DNA of 64,000 nucleotides from Akkermansiaceae bacterium (GCA_026421245.1 JAPKDJ010000002.1:62001-126000), one strand, 5' to 3'; counted from the stretch's first letter, positions 52,614 through 62,117 are shown. Program-made: numbers and translations. The notes: a model not told the origin generated them from the letters alone.

Positions 52614-54646
52614 TTCTTCCGGTATTTCTCGATCACATTCTGCACCTCGGGAAAGGTCTTTCCCGACCTCATCGCCTCGAGCGTTTCCTCCTGCATCTCG
52701 ATATCAATCCAGAAGCTGTAATGCTCGTAGGGATAAGACACCACCGGGGGGCAAAATTTCACCGTTTCCGTATTCGGCCAACGCATCCAGCGCCAGCACG
52801 CCACTCGCTCAAAATCGCGTTTCCAACCGGGAACGAAAACACCCCGCTCGTAAACCTGCTGCTGGATTTTGTGCGCAAGCTCCTTCTTAAACTCGTTGTC
52901 GGAAGTCTGCCGATACTCCTCCACCCATTTGTCCATCTCGGGATCGTTGTAGGCGAAAACGTTATTGGTCTTTGGCTTGATATTGCCCTGCTCGTCATAG
53001 GCATTGCGGGAGTGAAAGTATTCGTAGAAGGCGAAGTAAGGTGGCTGAACAGACCACGCGACCGCAGTGAGTTCAAACTTCTTGTCCATCGCATCGGTGA
53101 AAACGATACTCGGGTCTTTTCCATCTAGGATCAGGTCAACTCCGGCACTCCGAGCCTCTGTCTTCAAAATCGACATGATATCGGCATAGGTTTTCACAGA
53201 GTAATGGCTGAGGGTGAATTCCAACCTCGATCCATCCGGCTTCCGCAGAATCCCGTCATTCCCTTCCTCAGTGAATCCGGCCTTTGCGAAATACTCGCGG
53301 GCTTTTTGCGGAGAAAATGGCCGGGGCAGAACGTTGGGATTCACAAAGTCTCCGAAGCCATCGACAAATCCGGGAAGCCGGTTGTAGTCTCCCCAAAATT
53401 GAACCTTGATCACTTTATCGTAGTTAAGCGCATGGGCCAACCCGAGACGGACATTGATGTCCTTGAGCTTTTCCTTATCGAGGTTCATCTCGACGCCGAA
53501 CTGTGGTCGCGGAAAATCGTTGTACCACCAATGCCGTTCAATGTAGCCATCGTAAACCTTTGGAATTTCGGTCTTCTCATACCAGGACTTCGGGCCTGAA
53601 ACGAGAGCCATATCAAGCTGACCCGCGCGGAAAAGCTCGAAGCTCTTGTTAATGTCGCGAATCACTCTCCAGACGATCTTATCCGGATTATATCGGTAGC
53701 GGTAAAATTTCTTGTCATTCCCCCACCAGTTTTTGTTCCGAGTCAAAGTGACGGAAACACCTTTGTCGATGTCTCCATCTCGCACAAAATATGGTCCGGT
53801 GTTCGGCTGATGTTTCCAATTATAGCGCTCTTCATAGTCCGGCCCAAACTCCCCATAAAAATGTCGAGGAGACGGGGCGAAATCCCCAATTTTGTTATAC
53901 ATTCCGAGTTCACTCTTGGCCTCAGGGAAGGTCACCGAAAGGGTGTGCTCGTCGTAGATCGCAATCTGGGCAATCTCTTCCCGCAGGTATTGTTTGTAGA
54001 AAGGCGAATTCGCGTAGTCCGACATGCGAAGGTATGCCGAAACGGCAAAGTCCCGAGCCTCTACTTCCACTCCATCAGAATAAGCCGCATCCTCATGAAT
54101 CTTGAAATACCAGGTCCGCTTGTTTGGGCCATGGGCCCATTTTTCCGCCGTCGCCGGGATGACCGAACTATTCAAACGGTTCAAGGCTACCAGCCCAAGT
54201 TGAACATCATCGTATAGCTCTCCTCTCATCCCGCTGTTGGAAGCGGGACCGAAGGGCCGTAAAGTGGGGGGGAAACTCGCCACGTAATAACGAAACACTC
54301 CGCCCTTTTTTGCAGCAGGATCTGAATCTTCCGGTTCATCAAGACCGTCCTTCCACTCAAGATCATCCGGAAGATCAGCGGGTGTTTTGAAGCTGAAGTA
54401 TTCGCCAAGCGCCACCCGACGTTCAAAACGCTCGACTAGTTTCGCGGAATCCTTCGCCGCCGCCGAATCCGGCTCGGCCATGGTCAACTCCTCTTGAGCC
54501 TCCGCCAGTTTATCGGCATTCCACGTTTTCATGTAGTCATTGAAGACAGGCACAAATTCATCAAAGCCAAGCCCCGCAACATAGGCTTCCTCTTCCCTTT
54601 GGCAGGACAAAAGAAGAAGGGAAAAAATCAGAATAAGCCAACGCAT
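52610..54646 (-). CDS. extracellular solute-binding protein, family 5 (YejA/OppA-like lipoprotein)
   Basis: A 678-residue substrate-binding lipoprotein. The signal peptide 'MRWLILIFSLLLLSC' has lipobox LLSC. The SBP_bac_5 fold is indicated by 'TWYFKIHEDAAYSDGVEVEARDF', 'FGDFVNPNVLPRPFSPQKAREYFAKAGF' and 'WSVQPPYFAFYEYFHSRNAYDEQGN'. It is longer than OppA (about 540), as in YejA. The permeases encoded upstream look like YejB and YejE, so the system is probably YejABEF-like, a peptide importer. The gene follows the OppC-like gene by 6 nt. Confidence 0.92.
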   Translation of the reverse strand: MRWLILIFSLLLLSCQREEEAYVAGLGFDEFVPVFNDYMKTWNADKLAEAQEELTMAEPDSAAAKDSAKLVERFERRVALGEYFSFKTPADLPDDLEWKDGLDEPEDSDPAAKKGGVFRYYVASFPPTLRPFGPASNSGMRGELYDDVQLGLVALNRLNSSVIPATAEKWAHGPNKRTWYFKIHEDAAYSDGVEVEARDFAVSAYLRMSDYANSPFYKQYLREEIAQIAIYDEHTLSVTFPEAKSELGMYNKIGDFAPSPRHFYGEFGPDYEERYNWKHQPNTGPYFVRDGDIDKGVSVTLTRNKNWWGNDKKFYRYRYNPDKIVWRVIRDINKSFELFRAGQLDMALVSGPKSWYEKTEIPKVYDGYIERHWWYNDFPRPQFGVEMNLDKEKLKDINVRLGLAHALNYDKVIKVQFWGDYNRLPGFVDGFGDFVNPNVLPRPFSPQKAREYFAKAGFTEEGNDGILRKPDGSRLEFTLSHYSVKTYADIMSILKTEARSAGVDLILDGKDPSIVFTDAMDKKFELTAVAWSVQPPYFAFYEYFHSRNAYDEQGNIKPKTNNVFAYNDPEMDKWVEEYRQTSDNEFKKELAHKIQQQVYERGVFVPGWKRDFERVACWRWMRWPNTETVKFCPPVVSYPYEHYSFWIDIEMQEETLEAMRSGKTFPEVQNVIEKYRKK

Positions 54647-54652
54647 GAATCC

Positions 54653-56224
54653 TTAGCGATAATAGGTATACTTCTTGGGGTCAAATGCCTCGCGAATCGC
54701 TTCTCCCACAAAGGTCACCAGCACCAGCATGATGACAAGACATGAGAAAGCGGAGGTCACTAGAAGAGGTGATGAAAGAGAACTTAGACCATCTTTGAGG
54801 AGCTTTCCCCAGCTCGCATATTGCACCGGGAGGCCAAAGCCCAGGTAGTCGAGTGCAGTCAATGAAAGTACTAATCCCGAGATCGAAAACGGAACCAGAG
54901 TTACCAGAATCGCGACCGAGTTGGGCAGCAAATGACGAAACAAGATCCGAGGCACCCCCGCCCCGATAACCCGGCTCGCCGCTATGTAATCCCGCGCTTT
55001 TTCTTTCAGGGCCGACGTCCGCATGAGGTAGGTCATGCCCATCCAACCGAAGATCGAGAGGATCCCGAGGATGAGGTAAAATCCCAACCGATCCTTGTAT
55101 TGGGCCGGAACGCCCAGCGTGATGATAATGACGAGGAAGAGGAAAGGGATGTTAGAGAGAATTTCAATGATCCGTTGCACGACCAAATCAAACCATCCGC
55201 CAAAATATCCCATCAGAAGCCCCACCGTAATTCCAATGAGGTAGACGATCGGGATGTAAATGATGGCGGCCTGGAAATTCACCTGTAAGCCACCGTAGAG
55301 ATAAGCAATGACGTCATCCCCCTGGGAAGTGGTTCCCAAAAGATGCGACATCTTCGGCTCAGAAGGCGGATAGCTGACATCGTATTCCTCCTGCACTTTG
55401 GAGTTGGACAAAAAGTCTACCAGAGCCCCTTCGCCTTCCCATTCCTGTGATCTTTCAACGAGTTCGCCATCCCGATATTTCACCTTGTAGACGCGGTCCC
55501 CTTCCTTGTTCCAACCCTGCGCATCCCCTTGGCGAATGCCTTTTCGATAGGTGAAGCGGAGGTGCGGCGCTTCCGGCTGCGCTGGGCTGTAGAGACGTGT
55601 TCCCAGTCCACTGTAATCCGACTCCGCCGGATCGATCTCCTTGGCCAAGGCACTGATGGTATCTTGGGTCGGATTGTAGGGGCGTAGTGGGAGGATCACA
55701 CTGGCGTCAGCCTTGTCTGCGAAGACCTTCTTTAATTCACGGTAGTTAGGCTCAAGATCAGCCTGAGCCGGATCTGTGATGCCAAAGTCCTTGTTCTTCT
55801 CCAGCTTTGTCGTGAAAGCCGGGAAATGCCACTCCCCCTCGAATTTCACCGCAAGCGCCTCTTTGCCCACAATCAACTGGTCCAGCGCTGCCAGTCCGGC
55901 CAGGCCCACCAAAATGAGGAAGGAATAATACCCCCGTTTGATCGCTTTGAAGCGCTGGATCTTGCGGATCGTCACCGGGTTTGGCGGACCGCTTGTGAGC
56001 TTGCTCAGAACAAGCCACGCTCCCACCAGAAAAAGAATGATTGCGGTGATGAAGCCGGCCTTCGAAACCAGCCACTCCAGAAAGTCAAAGGGCAGATTTA
56101 AATCACCGGCCGAGCGGGAAAAATTATACCCCCAGCTGATCGTAGGGAGCTTCAAGTCGGCGCGGTCAGCCAAGACACTGGCAACCGAGGCAACGATGAG
56201 GGAGATTCCAATTCCGAGCTTCAT
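54653..56224 (-). CDS. peptide ABC importer permease, YejE/OppC-like
   Basis: A 523-residue inner-membrane permease. Extra N-terminal helices (about 1-20, 50-70, 100-115) and a soluble periplasmic segment (about 120-290) precede the transmembrane core. The core has 'LLGTTSQGDDVIAYLYGG', 'GYFGGWFDLVVQRIIEILSNIPFLFLVII', the EAA-type loop 'DYIAASRVIGAGVPRILFRHLLPNS', 'LDYLGFGLPVQYASWGKLLKDG' and 'FVGEAIREAFDPKK', all matching YejE. It follows the YejB-like gene by 3 nt. Confidence 0.92.
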   Translation of the reverse strand: MKLGIGISLIVASVASVLADRADLKLPTISWGYNFSRSAGDLNLPFDFLEWLVSKAGFITAIILFLVGAWLVLSKLTSGPPNPVTIRKIQRFKAIKRGYYSFLILVGLAGLAALDQLIVGKEALAVKFEGEWHFPAFTTKLEKNKDFGITDPAQADLEPNYRELKKVFADKADASVILPLRPYNPTQDTISALAKEIDPAESDYSGLGTRLYSPAQPEAPHLRFTYRKGIRQGDAQGWNKEGDRVYKVKYRDGELVERSQEWEGEGALVDFLSNSKVQEEYDVSYPPSEPKMSHLLGTTSQGDDVIAYLYGGLQVNFQAAIIYIPIVYLIGITVGLLMGYFGGWFDLVVQRIIEILSNIPFLFLVIIITLGVPAQYKDRLGFYLILGILSIFGWMGMTYLMRTSALKEKARDYIAASRVIGAGVPRILFRHLLPNSVAILVTLVPFSISGLVLSLTALDYLGFGLPVQYASWGKLLKDGLSSLSSPLLVTSAFSCLVIMLVLVTFVGEAIREAFDPKKYTYYR

Positions 56225-56227
56225 GGT

Positions 56228-57619
56228 CTAATGGAATTTCACCCTCGGATCGATGAGGGCAACGATGATGTCAGAGAGGATGTTTCCCATGACCATAAGA
56301 AACGAGGCGACGGTCAATGTCCCCATGATGAGCATTTGATCGGGACCAGTAATGGCTCGAAATTGCAACAGGCCGAACCCCTGAATATCGAAAACCGTTT
56401 CGATCAGAAGGCTGCCGGAAACGATAAGGGTGATCAATTGGCCCAAGCTGGTGGCGATTGGGATGAAGGAATTCCGAAAGGCATGACGAAAAACGGCTCG
56501 GTTAAAGCTCACCCCTTTTGCCACCGCTGTGCGAACGTAGTCGGCGGCAAGATTGTCCATGAGGTTGTTTTTCATCATCATCGTCATCCACGCGAAAGAT
56601 CCAATGACGTAGCTAATCAGCGGGAGGACAGTATGCCACGCGAGATCTTTTATTTTCCCGAGGAAGGTCATGGAGTCAAAGTTCTGTGACACCAATCCGA
56701 CCATTGGAAAGATCGGCTTGTAGGCTCCAAGGTAAACGAGCAGGAGCGCCCCGAGAGCGAAGCCCGGAATGGCGTAACCAAAGAAGATGAGAACCGAGCT
56801 CAGGTTATCAATGGGCGTGCGGTGCTTGATTGCCTTGAGAATTCCGAGAGGCAAACACACTCCATAAGTCAGAATGGTCGTGAGGATGCCAAAGTAGAGA
56901 GCAACCGGCATGCGCGACTTGATCAAATCCAGAACCGGCTCTCCAAAAACCGAGGATTTCCCCATATCGCCCTGTAGCAACCCGGAGATCCGGGACTTAT
57001 AGATGACCGCCCGAGGAAGATAATTATCAACGGTTCGATTTGTCACGCCATCCTCCCGCTCCTTGTGAACTTCAAACCGCTGCTCGGCTGTTTCGTAGCG
57101 ATATTCCCAGCTGTCTTCGGTGATATCCTGCCACTCGGCGATTGGCTTCGAGCGATCCACGTAACGTGCCCATTCGATTTCACCATTGTCTTTCTGCACC
57201 ACTACCGGGCGGCCGGTTCCCGCAAGACTGACGAGAACTTGTTTTGAAGGATCTTTGACAAGACTTCCCCCGATCATCTCCTCACTGAGTTGGTCGCCCT
57301 GTTTCGAAGGTTTAAATTCGGCCTCACTGTAAAGCCGTTCGCGTGGATACAGGCCCAACCACGTCATATAGGCGATGACTACATTCTTGTCATATAGGTA
57401 TTCACGCTCAAAGGCCTCGATCTGCTCCTCGGACAAAGCGCCGCTCTGTCCCCCGCTGCCGCCACCACCACCGCCTTCGGAGGTCCCGGCCGCCGCGGCC
57501 TGCAATTCCCGTTCCAGTGGGCTTCCGGGCATCACCCGGGTAATGGCAAAAACAAGGAAAGTCACTCCCAGCACGGTCAATGGGACCAGTAGCAAGCGGC
57601 GGAGGAAATAAACTTTCAT
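56228..57619 (-). CDS. peptide ABC importer permease, YejB/OppB-like
   Basis: A 463-residue inner-membrane permease. Helix 1 (RRLLLVPLTVLGVTFLVFAI) is followed by a large periplasmic insertion of about 170 residues (about 40-225) that starts with a Gly-rich linker (AAAGTSEGGGGGGSGG). The transmembrane core follows: 'SSVFGEPVLDLIKSRMPVALYFGI', 'AIPGFALGALLLVYLG', 'LAADYVRTAVAKGVSFNRAVFRHAFRNSFIPI' (EAA loop) and 'SGSLLIETVFDIQGFGLL', closing with 'LIDPRVKFH' as in YejB. I chose ATG 57617-57619 (MKVYFLRR). It is the first gene of the operon and is divergent from a second solute-binding gene (121 nt between starts). Confidence 0.93.
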   Translation of the reverse strand: MKVYFLRRLLLVPLTVLGVTFLVFAITRVMPGSPLERELQAAAAGTSEGGGGGGSGGQSGALSEEQIEAFEREYLYDKNVVIAYMTWLGLYPRERLYSEAEFKPSKQGDQLSEEMIGGSLVKDPSKQVLVSLAGTGRPVVVQKDNGEIEWARYVDRSKPIAEWQDITEDSWEYRYETAEQRFEVHKEREDGVTNRTVDNYLPRAVIYKSRISGLLQGDMGKSSVFGEPVLDLIKSRMPVALYFGILTTILTYGVCLPLGILKAIKHRTPIDNLSSVLIFFGYAIPGFALGALLLVYLGAYKPIFPMVGLVSQNFDSMTFLGKIKDLAWHTVLPLISYVIGSFAWMTMMMKNNLMDNLAADYVRTAVAKGVSFNRAVFRHAFRNSFIPIATSLGQLITLIVSGSLLIETVFDIQGFGLLQFRAITGPDQMLIMGTLTVASFLMVMGNILSDIIVALIDPRVKFH

Positions 57620-57740
57620 TCGGGGTGTTAGCGTCTTTGACGCATAAGGTTTTCTTTCTATTCGAACCCCATTGTCAAATGAAAGTCCCAGAATACAAAA
57701 ATTCATTCCCTTTCTCTCTCATTTGTCCAAGGTTTCACCC

Positions 57741-59762
57741 GTGTTTCGGAACCTGCTCTTTCCAGCCCTCGCCAGCCTCGCTTTCGTGTCATGCGAGAAT
57801 CGATCCGACGTCGAGATCGCCAATGAGGAAAACATTCTCATCATCGGTAACAGCAACGAGCCCAAAGGACTCGATCCGCACCTCGTCTCGGGAGTCCTAG
57901 AGTCCAACATCATCCGCGCTCTTTTCGAAGGCCTCTGTGTCGAAGACCCGGCAAAGGACAGCACCTCACTACCGGGCGCTGCCCTGACCTGGGCCCCTTC
58001 CGATGACTTTACAGAGTGGATTTTCAACCTCAATCCCGAAGCCAAATGGTCCGACGGCGTACCTGTCACGGCCGTCGATTTTGTCTTCTCCTACAAGCGC
58101 CTCCTCTCACCGGACCCCAATTGGCCCGCTGAATATTCCGAAATGCTCTACTTCCTCAAAAACGGAGAAGCCTACAACCGCAGCCACTTCGGCCATATCC
58201 TCTGCGGAAATGACCCGGACTTCCCTCTCGACTGGGAGACTCTCAAAAAAGCGAACTTCGAAGGTGAACGCAGCCTCAAACTCGAGAACTTTGTCGGCAA
58301 GAAATTCTCCGACTTGAAGGAAATCGACCTGAAAAAGCTGAAACCCTATCTCAAGGAAGACGAAACCATCGATCTCGCGAAGATCACCGCCGAGAAAGTT
58401 GATCTGAAAAACCTCTCTGAGACCGAGAAACGTATCTTCTGCAACGCCAAGGGAATCGACAAACTGAGCAAGGAGCAACTTCAGTCCCTCAAATCCGACT
58501 CCAGCCTCGTGACGTGGACCGACGTTGTCCCTGAGGAGGTCCGCCAGATTGTTCTCGACCGCCTCATCGCTCATCACGAAGCCGGCAAACCCAATCTTTG
58601 GGAAGAAGCCCAGGTCGGCGTGACCGCAGTCGATGATTTCACTCTCAAGATCACCCTCCGTGGGCCGGTCCCGTTTCTGCCCGAAATCACCAAGCACTAC
58701 ACTTGGTATCCCGTTCCAAAACACATCGTTCTTCGATACGGAAAAATCAACACCGCCTTCTCCTCGCAATGGACCCGCCCGGGCAACCTCGTCTCGAACG
58801 GCCCCTTCAAGCTTAAGACCTGGCGTACCAACCACTTTCTCGAGGTCGAGAAAAACCCCCACTATTGGGACAGGGATCAGGTGGACTTAAATGGCATCCG
58901 CTACCTTCCCATCAAGAATTACTATACCGAAACCCGCATGTTTGGGGACGGACAACTTCATATGACCTATACCGTGCCCTCGGAGCTCATCCCGATGGCC
59001 AAGAAAAAATACCCCGACCAACTCCGCCAGGAACCTTACGTGGGCGTCCGATTTATTCGAGTCAACACCCGCAAGGAACCACTCAACAACCCCAATTTCC
59101 GCCGCGCTCTTGCGACTTCCATCGATCAAAAAGCAATCTGCGAAAAAATCCTTCTCGGTGGCCAAAAACCCGCTTCCGGAATCGTCCCGCCCTTCGGCGA
59201 ATACAAGGTCCCCGGGCTCATCCAGTTCGACCCCGAGAAAGCCCGAGCCCTCCTCAAAGAGTCCGGTTACTCGACCGACTCCAAGTTCTCGGAAATCAAA
59301 CTTCTCACAACCAATTCAGAATCCGGTCTTCGCGAAGCGGAAGCCCTGCAAGAAATGTGGAAACAACAGCTGGGCATCAAGGTTCGCATCGTCCAACGGG
59401 AATGGACGACCTACCTCCAAAAACAATACGATGCCGACTACGACCTCTGCGTGGCAGGCTGGATCGGCGATTACCTAGACCCGACAACCTTCCTCGAAAT
59501 GTGGGTGGCGGACGGCGGAAACAACAACACCGGATGGGGATCAAAAGAGTTTGAGAACCTTCTCACCAAAGCGGAAAACACGGCTGACGTTGCCGCCCGC
59601 ATGGACGTCCTTTCACAGGCGGAAAAAACGATTCTCGCGGACACTCCCGTCCTCCCCATTTACTGGTACACCACCAATTACCTGATCCGCCCCGAGGTCA
59701 AAAACTGGAATCCCCTTCTCCTCAACAATCATCCGTTCAAATTCGTTAAAATCGAAAAATAA
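57741..59762 (+). CDS. extracellular solute-binding protein, family 5 (OppA-like lipoprotein)
   Basis: A 673-residue peptide-binding lipoprotein. I chose the GTG start at 57741, which gives the signal peptide 'MFRNLLFPALASLAFVSC' with lipobox FVSC; a TTG at 57672 would add 23 residues. The SBP_bac_5 features are 'NEPKGLDPHLVSGVLESNIIRALFEGL', 'PEAKWSDGVPVTAVDFVFSYKRLLSPD', 'SNGPFKLKTWRTNHFLEVEKNPHYWD' and 'FRRALATSIDQKAICEKIL'. An insertion of about 130 residues (about 160-290, rich in Lys/Glu/Leu) makes it longer than OppA. It heads the plus-strand operon SBP-OppB-OppC. Confidence 0.93.
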   Translation: MFRNLLFPALASLAFVSCENRSDVEIANEENILIIGNSNEPKGLDPHLVSGVLESNIIRALFEGLCVEDPAKDSTSLPGAALTWAPSDDFTEWIFNLNPEAKWSDGVPVTAVDFVFSYKRLLSPDPNWPAEYSEMLYFLKNGEAYNRSHFGHILCGNDPDFPLDWETLKKANFEGERSLKLENFVGKKFSDLKEIDLKKLKPYLKEDETIDLAKITAEKVDLKNLSETEKRIFCNAKGIDKLSKEQLQSLKSDSSLVTWTDVVPEEVRQIVLDRLIAHHEAGKPNLWEEAQVGVTAVDDFTLKITLRGPVPFLPEITKHYTWYPVPKHIVLRYGKINTAFSSQWTRPGNLVSNGPFKLKTWRTNHFLEVEKNPHYWDRDQVDLNGIRYLPIKNYYTETRMFGDGQLHMTYTVPSELIPMAKKKYPDQLRQEPYVGVRFIRVNTRKEPLNNPNFRRALATSIDQKAICEKILLGGQKPASGIVPPFGEYKVPGLIQFDPEKARALLKESGYSTDSKFSEIKLLTTNSESGLREAEALQEMWKQQLGIKVRIVQREWTTYLQKQYDADYDLCVAGWIGDYLDPTTFLEMWVADGGNNNTGWGSKEFENLLTKAENTADVAARMDVLSQAEKTILADTPVLPIYWYTTNYLIRPEVKNWNPLLLNNHPFKFVKIEK

Positions 59763-59774
59763 GTCCGACTCCCG

Positions 59775-60695
59775 ATGCTCAAAATCATCCTTTCCCGTGT
59801 GATCCAGACCATTGTCGTGGTCTTTGTCCTCGTCACCTTCGTCTTCTTCGCCGTTCGCGCCATTCCCGGCAATCCCTTCGCCAGTGACAAGGCAACTTCA
59901 GCTGAAGAAGAAGCCGCCCTCAAGGCCTACTACGGACTCGATAAGCCGCTGCCCGTCCAGTATGTCAACTACTGGAAAAATATCCTGGTCGATGGTGACT
60001 TTGGCGACTCGCTGGCGATGAAAGGCCGGAAGGTCTCCACGTTGATTTCCGAGTCCTTCCCGGTCTCATTAAAACTTGGCGTGATCTCTCTTATCCTCGG
60101 GATGTTGATCGGAATCCCACTGGGAATCGTGGCCGCCCTCTTCCACAACCGATGGCAGGACTATCTCGCCATGGTAGTCGCGATGGCGGGAATTTGCGTT
60201 GTCGCCTTTGTCCTCGGCCCCATTTTCCAAATCTCCATCGCCGCGCCCCTCGACTGGTTCAATGTCGCAGGCTGGAGCCGCACCAGCGACATTATCCTCC
60301 CCTCCATAACTTTGTGCTTCGGAGTCGCGGCCTACCTCGCCCGACTCACCCGGGGAGGCATGCTTGATGTCCTCTCACAGGATTACATCCGAACCGCACA
60401 CGCAAAAGGAGTCCCCACTCTCCAAATCATCGTGAAACACGCCATACGGCCGGCCCTCATGCCCGCCGTCACCTTTCTGGGCCCTGCCTTTGCGGCCATT
60501 ATCACCGGCTCGTTTGTTGTCGAAACCATCTTTCTGGTTCCCGGGATGGGCCAATACTTCGTCCTCGGGATCCAGTCGAAGGACTACAATCTCGTCCTCG
60601 GACTTGTTCTTTTTTACGGCATCCTCATGGGCATCGCCAACCTGCTCTCGGATATCGCCCTCATCTTCATGGACCCCAAACTTCGCACCGCATAA
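59775..60695 (+). CDS. peptide ABC importer permease, OppB/DppB-like
   Basis: A 306-residue inner-membrane permease of normal length with six helices. It begins 'MLKIILSRVIQTIVVVFVLVTFVFFAVRAIPGNPF', then 'YYGLDKPLPVQYVNYWKNILVDGDFGDSL', and has the EAA loop 'DYIRTAHAKGVPTLQIIVKHAIRPALMPAVTFLGP' with 'IITGSFVVETIFLVPGMGQYF', all characteristic of OppB. It lies 12 nt after the binding-protein gene. Confidence 0.95.
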   Translation: MLKIILSRVIQTIVVVFVLVTFVFFAVRAIPGNPFASDKATSAEEEAALKAYYGLDKPLPVQYVNYWKNILVDGDFGDSLAMKGRKVSTLISESFPVSLKLGVISLILGMLIGIPLGIVAALFHNRWQDYLAMVVAMAGICVVAFVLGPIFQISIAAPLDWFNVAGWSRTSDIILPSITLCFGVAAYLARLTRGGMLDVLSQDYIRTAHAKGVPTLQIIVKHAIRPALMPAVTFLGPAFAAIITGSFVVETIFLVPGMGQYFVLGIQSKDYNLVLGLVLFYGILMGIANLLSDIALIFMDPKLRTA

Positions 60696-60701
60696 GACAC
60701 C

Positions 60702-61679
60702 ATGAGTTCCTCTGCAACTGTTCAGAACAGCGAACCGGCAGCGATCGAAAAAGGTTCCAGCCTTTGGACCGACGCCTTTGTTCGCCTTAAGAAAAACAAA
60801 CTCGCCGTGCTGGGCGGGATCATTGTCATCGTGATCCTATTCCTCTGCTTCATCGTCGCTCCCATCATGTCGATGGCCGGAATGAAGGCCAATGATCAGG
60901 ACCTCGCCAACCGCTTTGCCGGAATTGGCGAAAAGGGCGTCCTTGGCACCGACCAACTGGGCCGCGATCTTTTCATGAGGGTTCTTGAAGGAGGTCAAAT
61001 CTCCCTTCTCGTCGCCTTTCTCGCCACTATGATGACCGTCACCATCGGCGTCATCTACGGCGGAGTCGCAGGTTACATCGGCGGCAGGATCGGCAACATT
61101 ATGATGCGAATCGTCGATGGCCTCCTCGCCATGCCTTTCCTGATCATCGTGATCCTCTTCCGCGAGATCATCACCGGACGAATCGATATCGTGGCCCGCT
61201 TTCTCGTCAACGAATGGAGCTGGGACAACGACACCGTGACGCGCTTCGCCAACCTCATTCCGCTCACCATCGCCATTGCCGGATTTGGCTGGCTCTCGAT
61301 GGCCCGGATTGTGAGATCATCTGCGGCTTCTCTCTCAAAGCAGGAGTTTGTGGAAGCCGCCCGTTCGCTGGGCCTCAGTCATCGACGCATCCTCTTCCGC
61401 CACATGCTCCCTAATATGCTCGGCCCGGTCATCATCTATGCCACCCTGACCATCCCCAGTTTCATTCTCTACGAAGCGACTCTTAGTTTCATCGGACTTG
61501 GTATCGAGCCACCGAACTCATCGTGGGGCAAACTCATCATGGAAGGAGCCAATTTCCTCGAAACAAATGTCATCGTCCTCGCCATCCCGGCAGTGATGTT
61601 CTCGCTCACCCTCTTCGCCTTTAACTTCCTCGGCGACGGCCTTCGGGATGCCCTGGATCCCAAAGCATCAAAGGACTAA
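60702..61679 (+). CDS. peptide ABC importer permease, OppC/DppC-like
   Basis: A 325-residue inner-membrane permease. N-terminal 'LWTDAFVRLKKNKLAVLGGIIVIVILF', 'LGTDQLGRDLFMRVLEGGQISLLVAFLAT', EAA loop 'FVEAARSLGLSHRRILFRHMLPNMLGPVIIY', and 'EATLSFIGLGIEPPNSSWGKLIMEG' are typical OppC. It follows the OppB-like gene by 6 nt and ends the operon without ATPase genes; the OppD/OppF-like ATPases of the facing operon are the likely energisers. Confidence 0.95.
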   Translation: MSSSATVQNSEPAAIEKGSSLWTDAFVRLKKNKLAVLGGIIVIVILFLCFIVAPIMSMAGMKANDQDLANRFAGIGEKGVLGTDQLGRDLFMRVLEGGQISLLVAFLATMMTVTIGVIYGGVAGYIGGRIGNIMMRIVDGLLAMPFLIIVILFREIITGRIDIVARFLVNEWSWDNDTVTRFANLIPLTIAIAGFGWLSMARIVRSSAASLSKQEFVEAARSLGLSHRRILFRHMLPNMLGPVIIYATLTIPSFILYEATLSFIGLGIEPPNSSWGKLIMEGANFLETNVIVLAIPAVMFSLTLFAFNFLGDGLRDALDPKASKD

Positions 61680-61707
61680 GCACGAAAGGGAGCCTTTCCC
61701 GTCAAAC

Positions 61708-61737
61708 AAAAAATCCGCCTCGACCGAATCGAGGCGG
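61708..61737 (-). terminator. Rho-independent terminator, minus strand
   Basis: CCGCCTCGA (61715-61723) pairs with TCGAGGCGG (61729-61737). On the minus strand it is followed by TTTTTT (A-run 61708-61713). The plus-strand side lacks a T-run, so it served a leftward transcript, probably the PEP-CTERM gene whose remnant lies just upstream. Confidence 0.8.
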
Positions 61738-61765
61738 TTGGAAATCTGGATTGCAGTCCGAGGAC

Positions 61766-61861
61766 CTATTGCTTGCGGCGAGCAAGTGCACAAAACCCGA
61801 CAAGAAGAAGCCGCACCGAGCTTCAAGGCTCTGGAAGATTGAAGCCAATACAAACGGTGAA
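61766..61861 (-). pseudogene. 3' remnant of a PEP-CTERM protein gene
   Basis: On the minus strand one frame reads LPEP (61826-61837), an in-frame TGA (61823-61825), then SSVR and LLLVGFCALARRKQ followed by TAG (61766-61768). This is the layout of a PEP-CTERM exosortase sorting signal: PEP motif, hydrophobic helix, basic C-terminus, stop. It is followed 29 nt later by a proper terminator. The stop codon inside and the lack of a continuing open frame upstream show it is dead. Confidence 0.6.
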
Positions 61862-62117
61862 ACTTCTAAGAGGTCGGCTGCCCTTGGCAGGGCCGCGGCG
61901 AATCCGCCCAGAACGTTCTCAAGATCACCGACACTCATGGAGCGTCCCCTTGACTGTCCCGTAATCTTCAGGTGGCTTCAATATCCTCCCTCATTTCTTG
62001 TGGCACTGTATCATCAGATCTCCAAGGCCCGTCATTTCGCCAAAGCTAATCCTCAAAAGCCACCTGCTCTTCCTTGCCCATCCAGTCACTCGATTCGGCC
62101 TCCATCACTCTTTCTTT

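Larger units (their letters stand above)
61680..62117. other. intergenic region with PEP-CTERM remnant
   Basis: A 438-nt gap between the OppC-like gene and padR. Its left part holds a minus-strand terminator and a decayed PEP-CTERM coding end, described separately. The right part (61900-62117) shows no open frame or RNA I can support. Confidence 0.5.

Noticed and set aside
61708-61737. Hairpin considered as terminator of the plus-strand OppC-like gene
   Set aside because: The T-run is present only when read on the minus strand.
61702-61938. Open frame of 78 codons on the minus strand
   Set aside because: It runs through the terminator hairpin; the PEP-CTERM remnant in another frame explains the region better.
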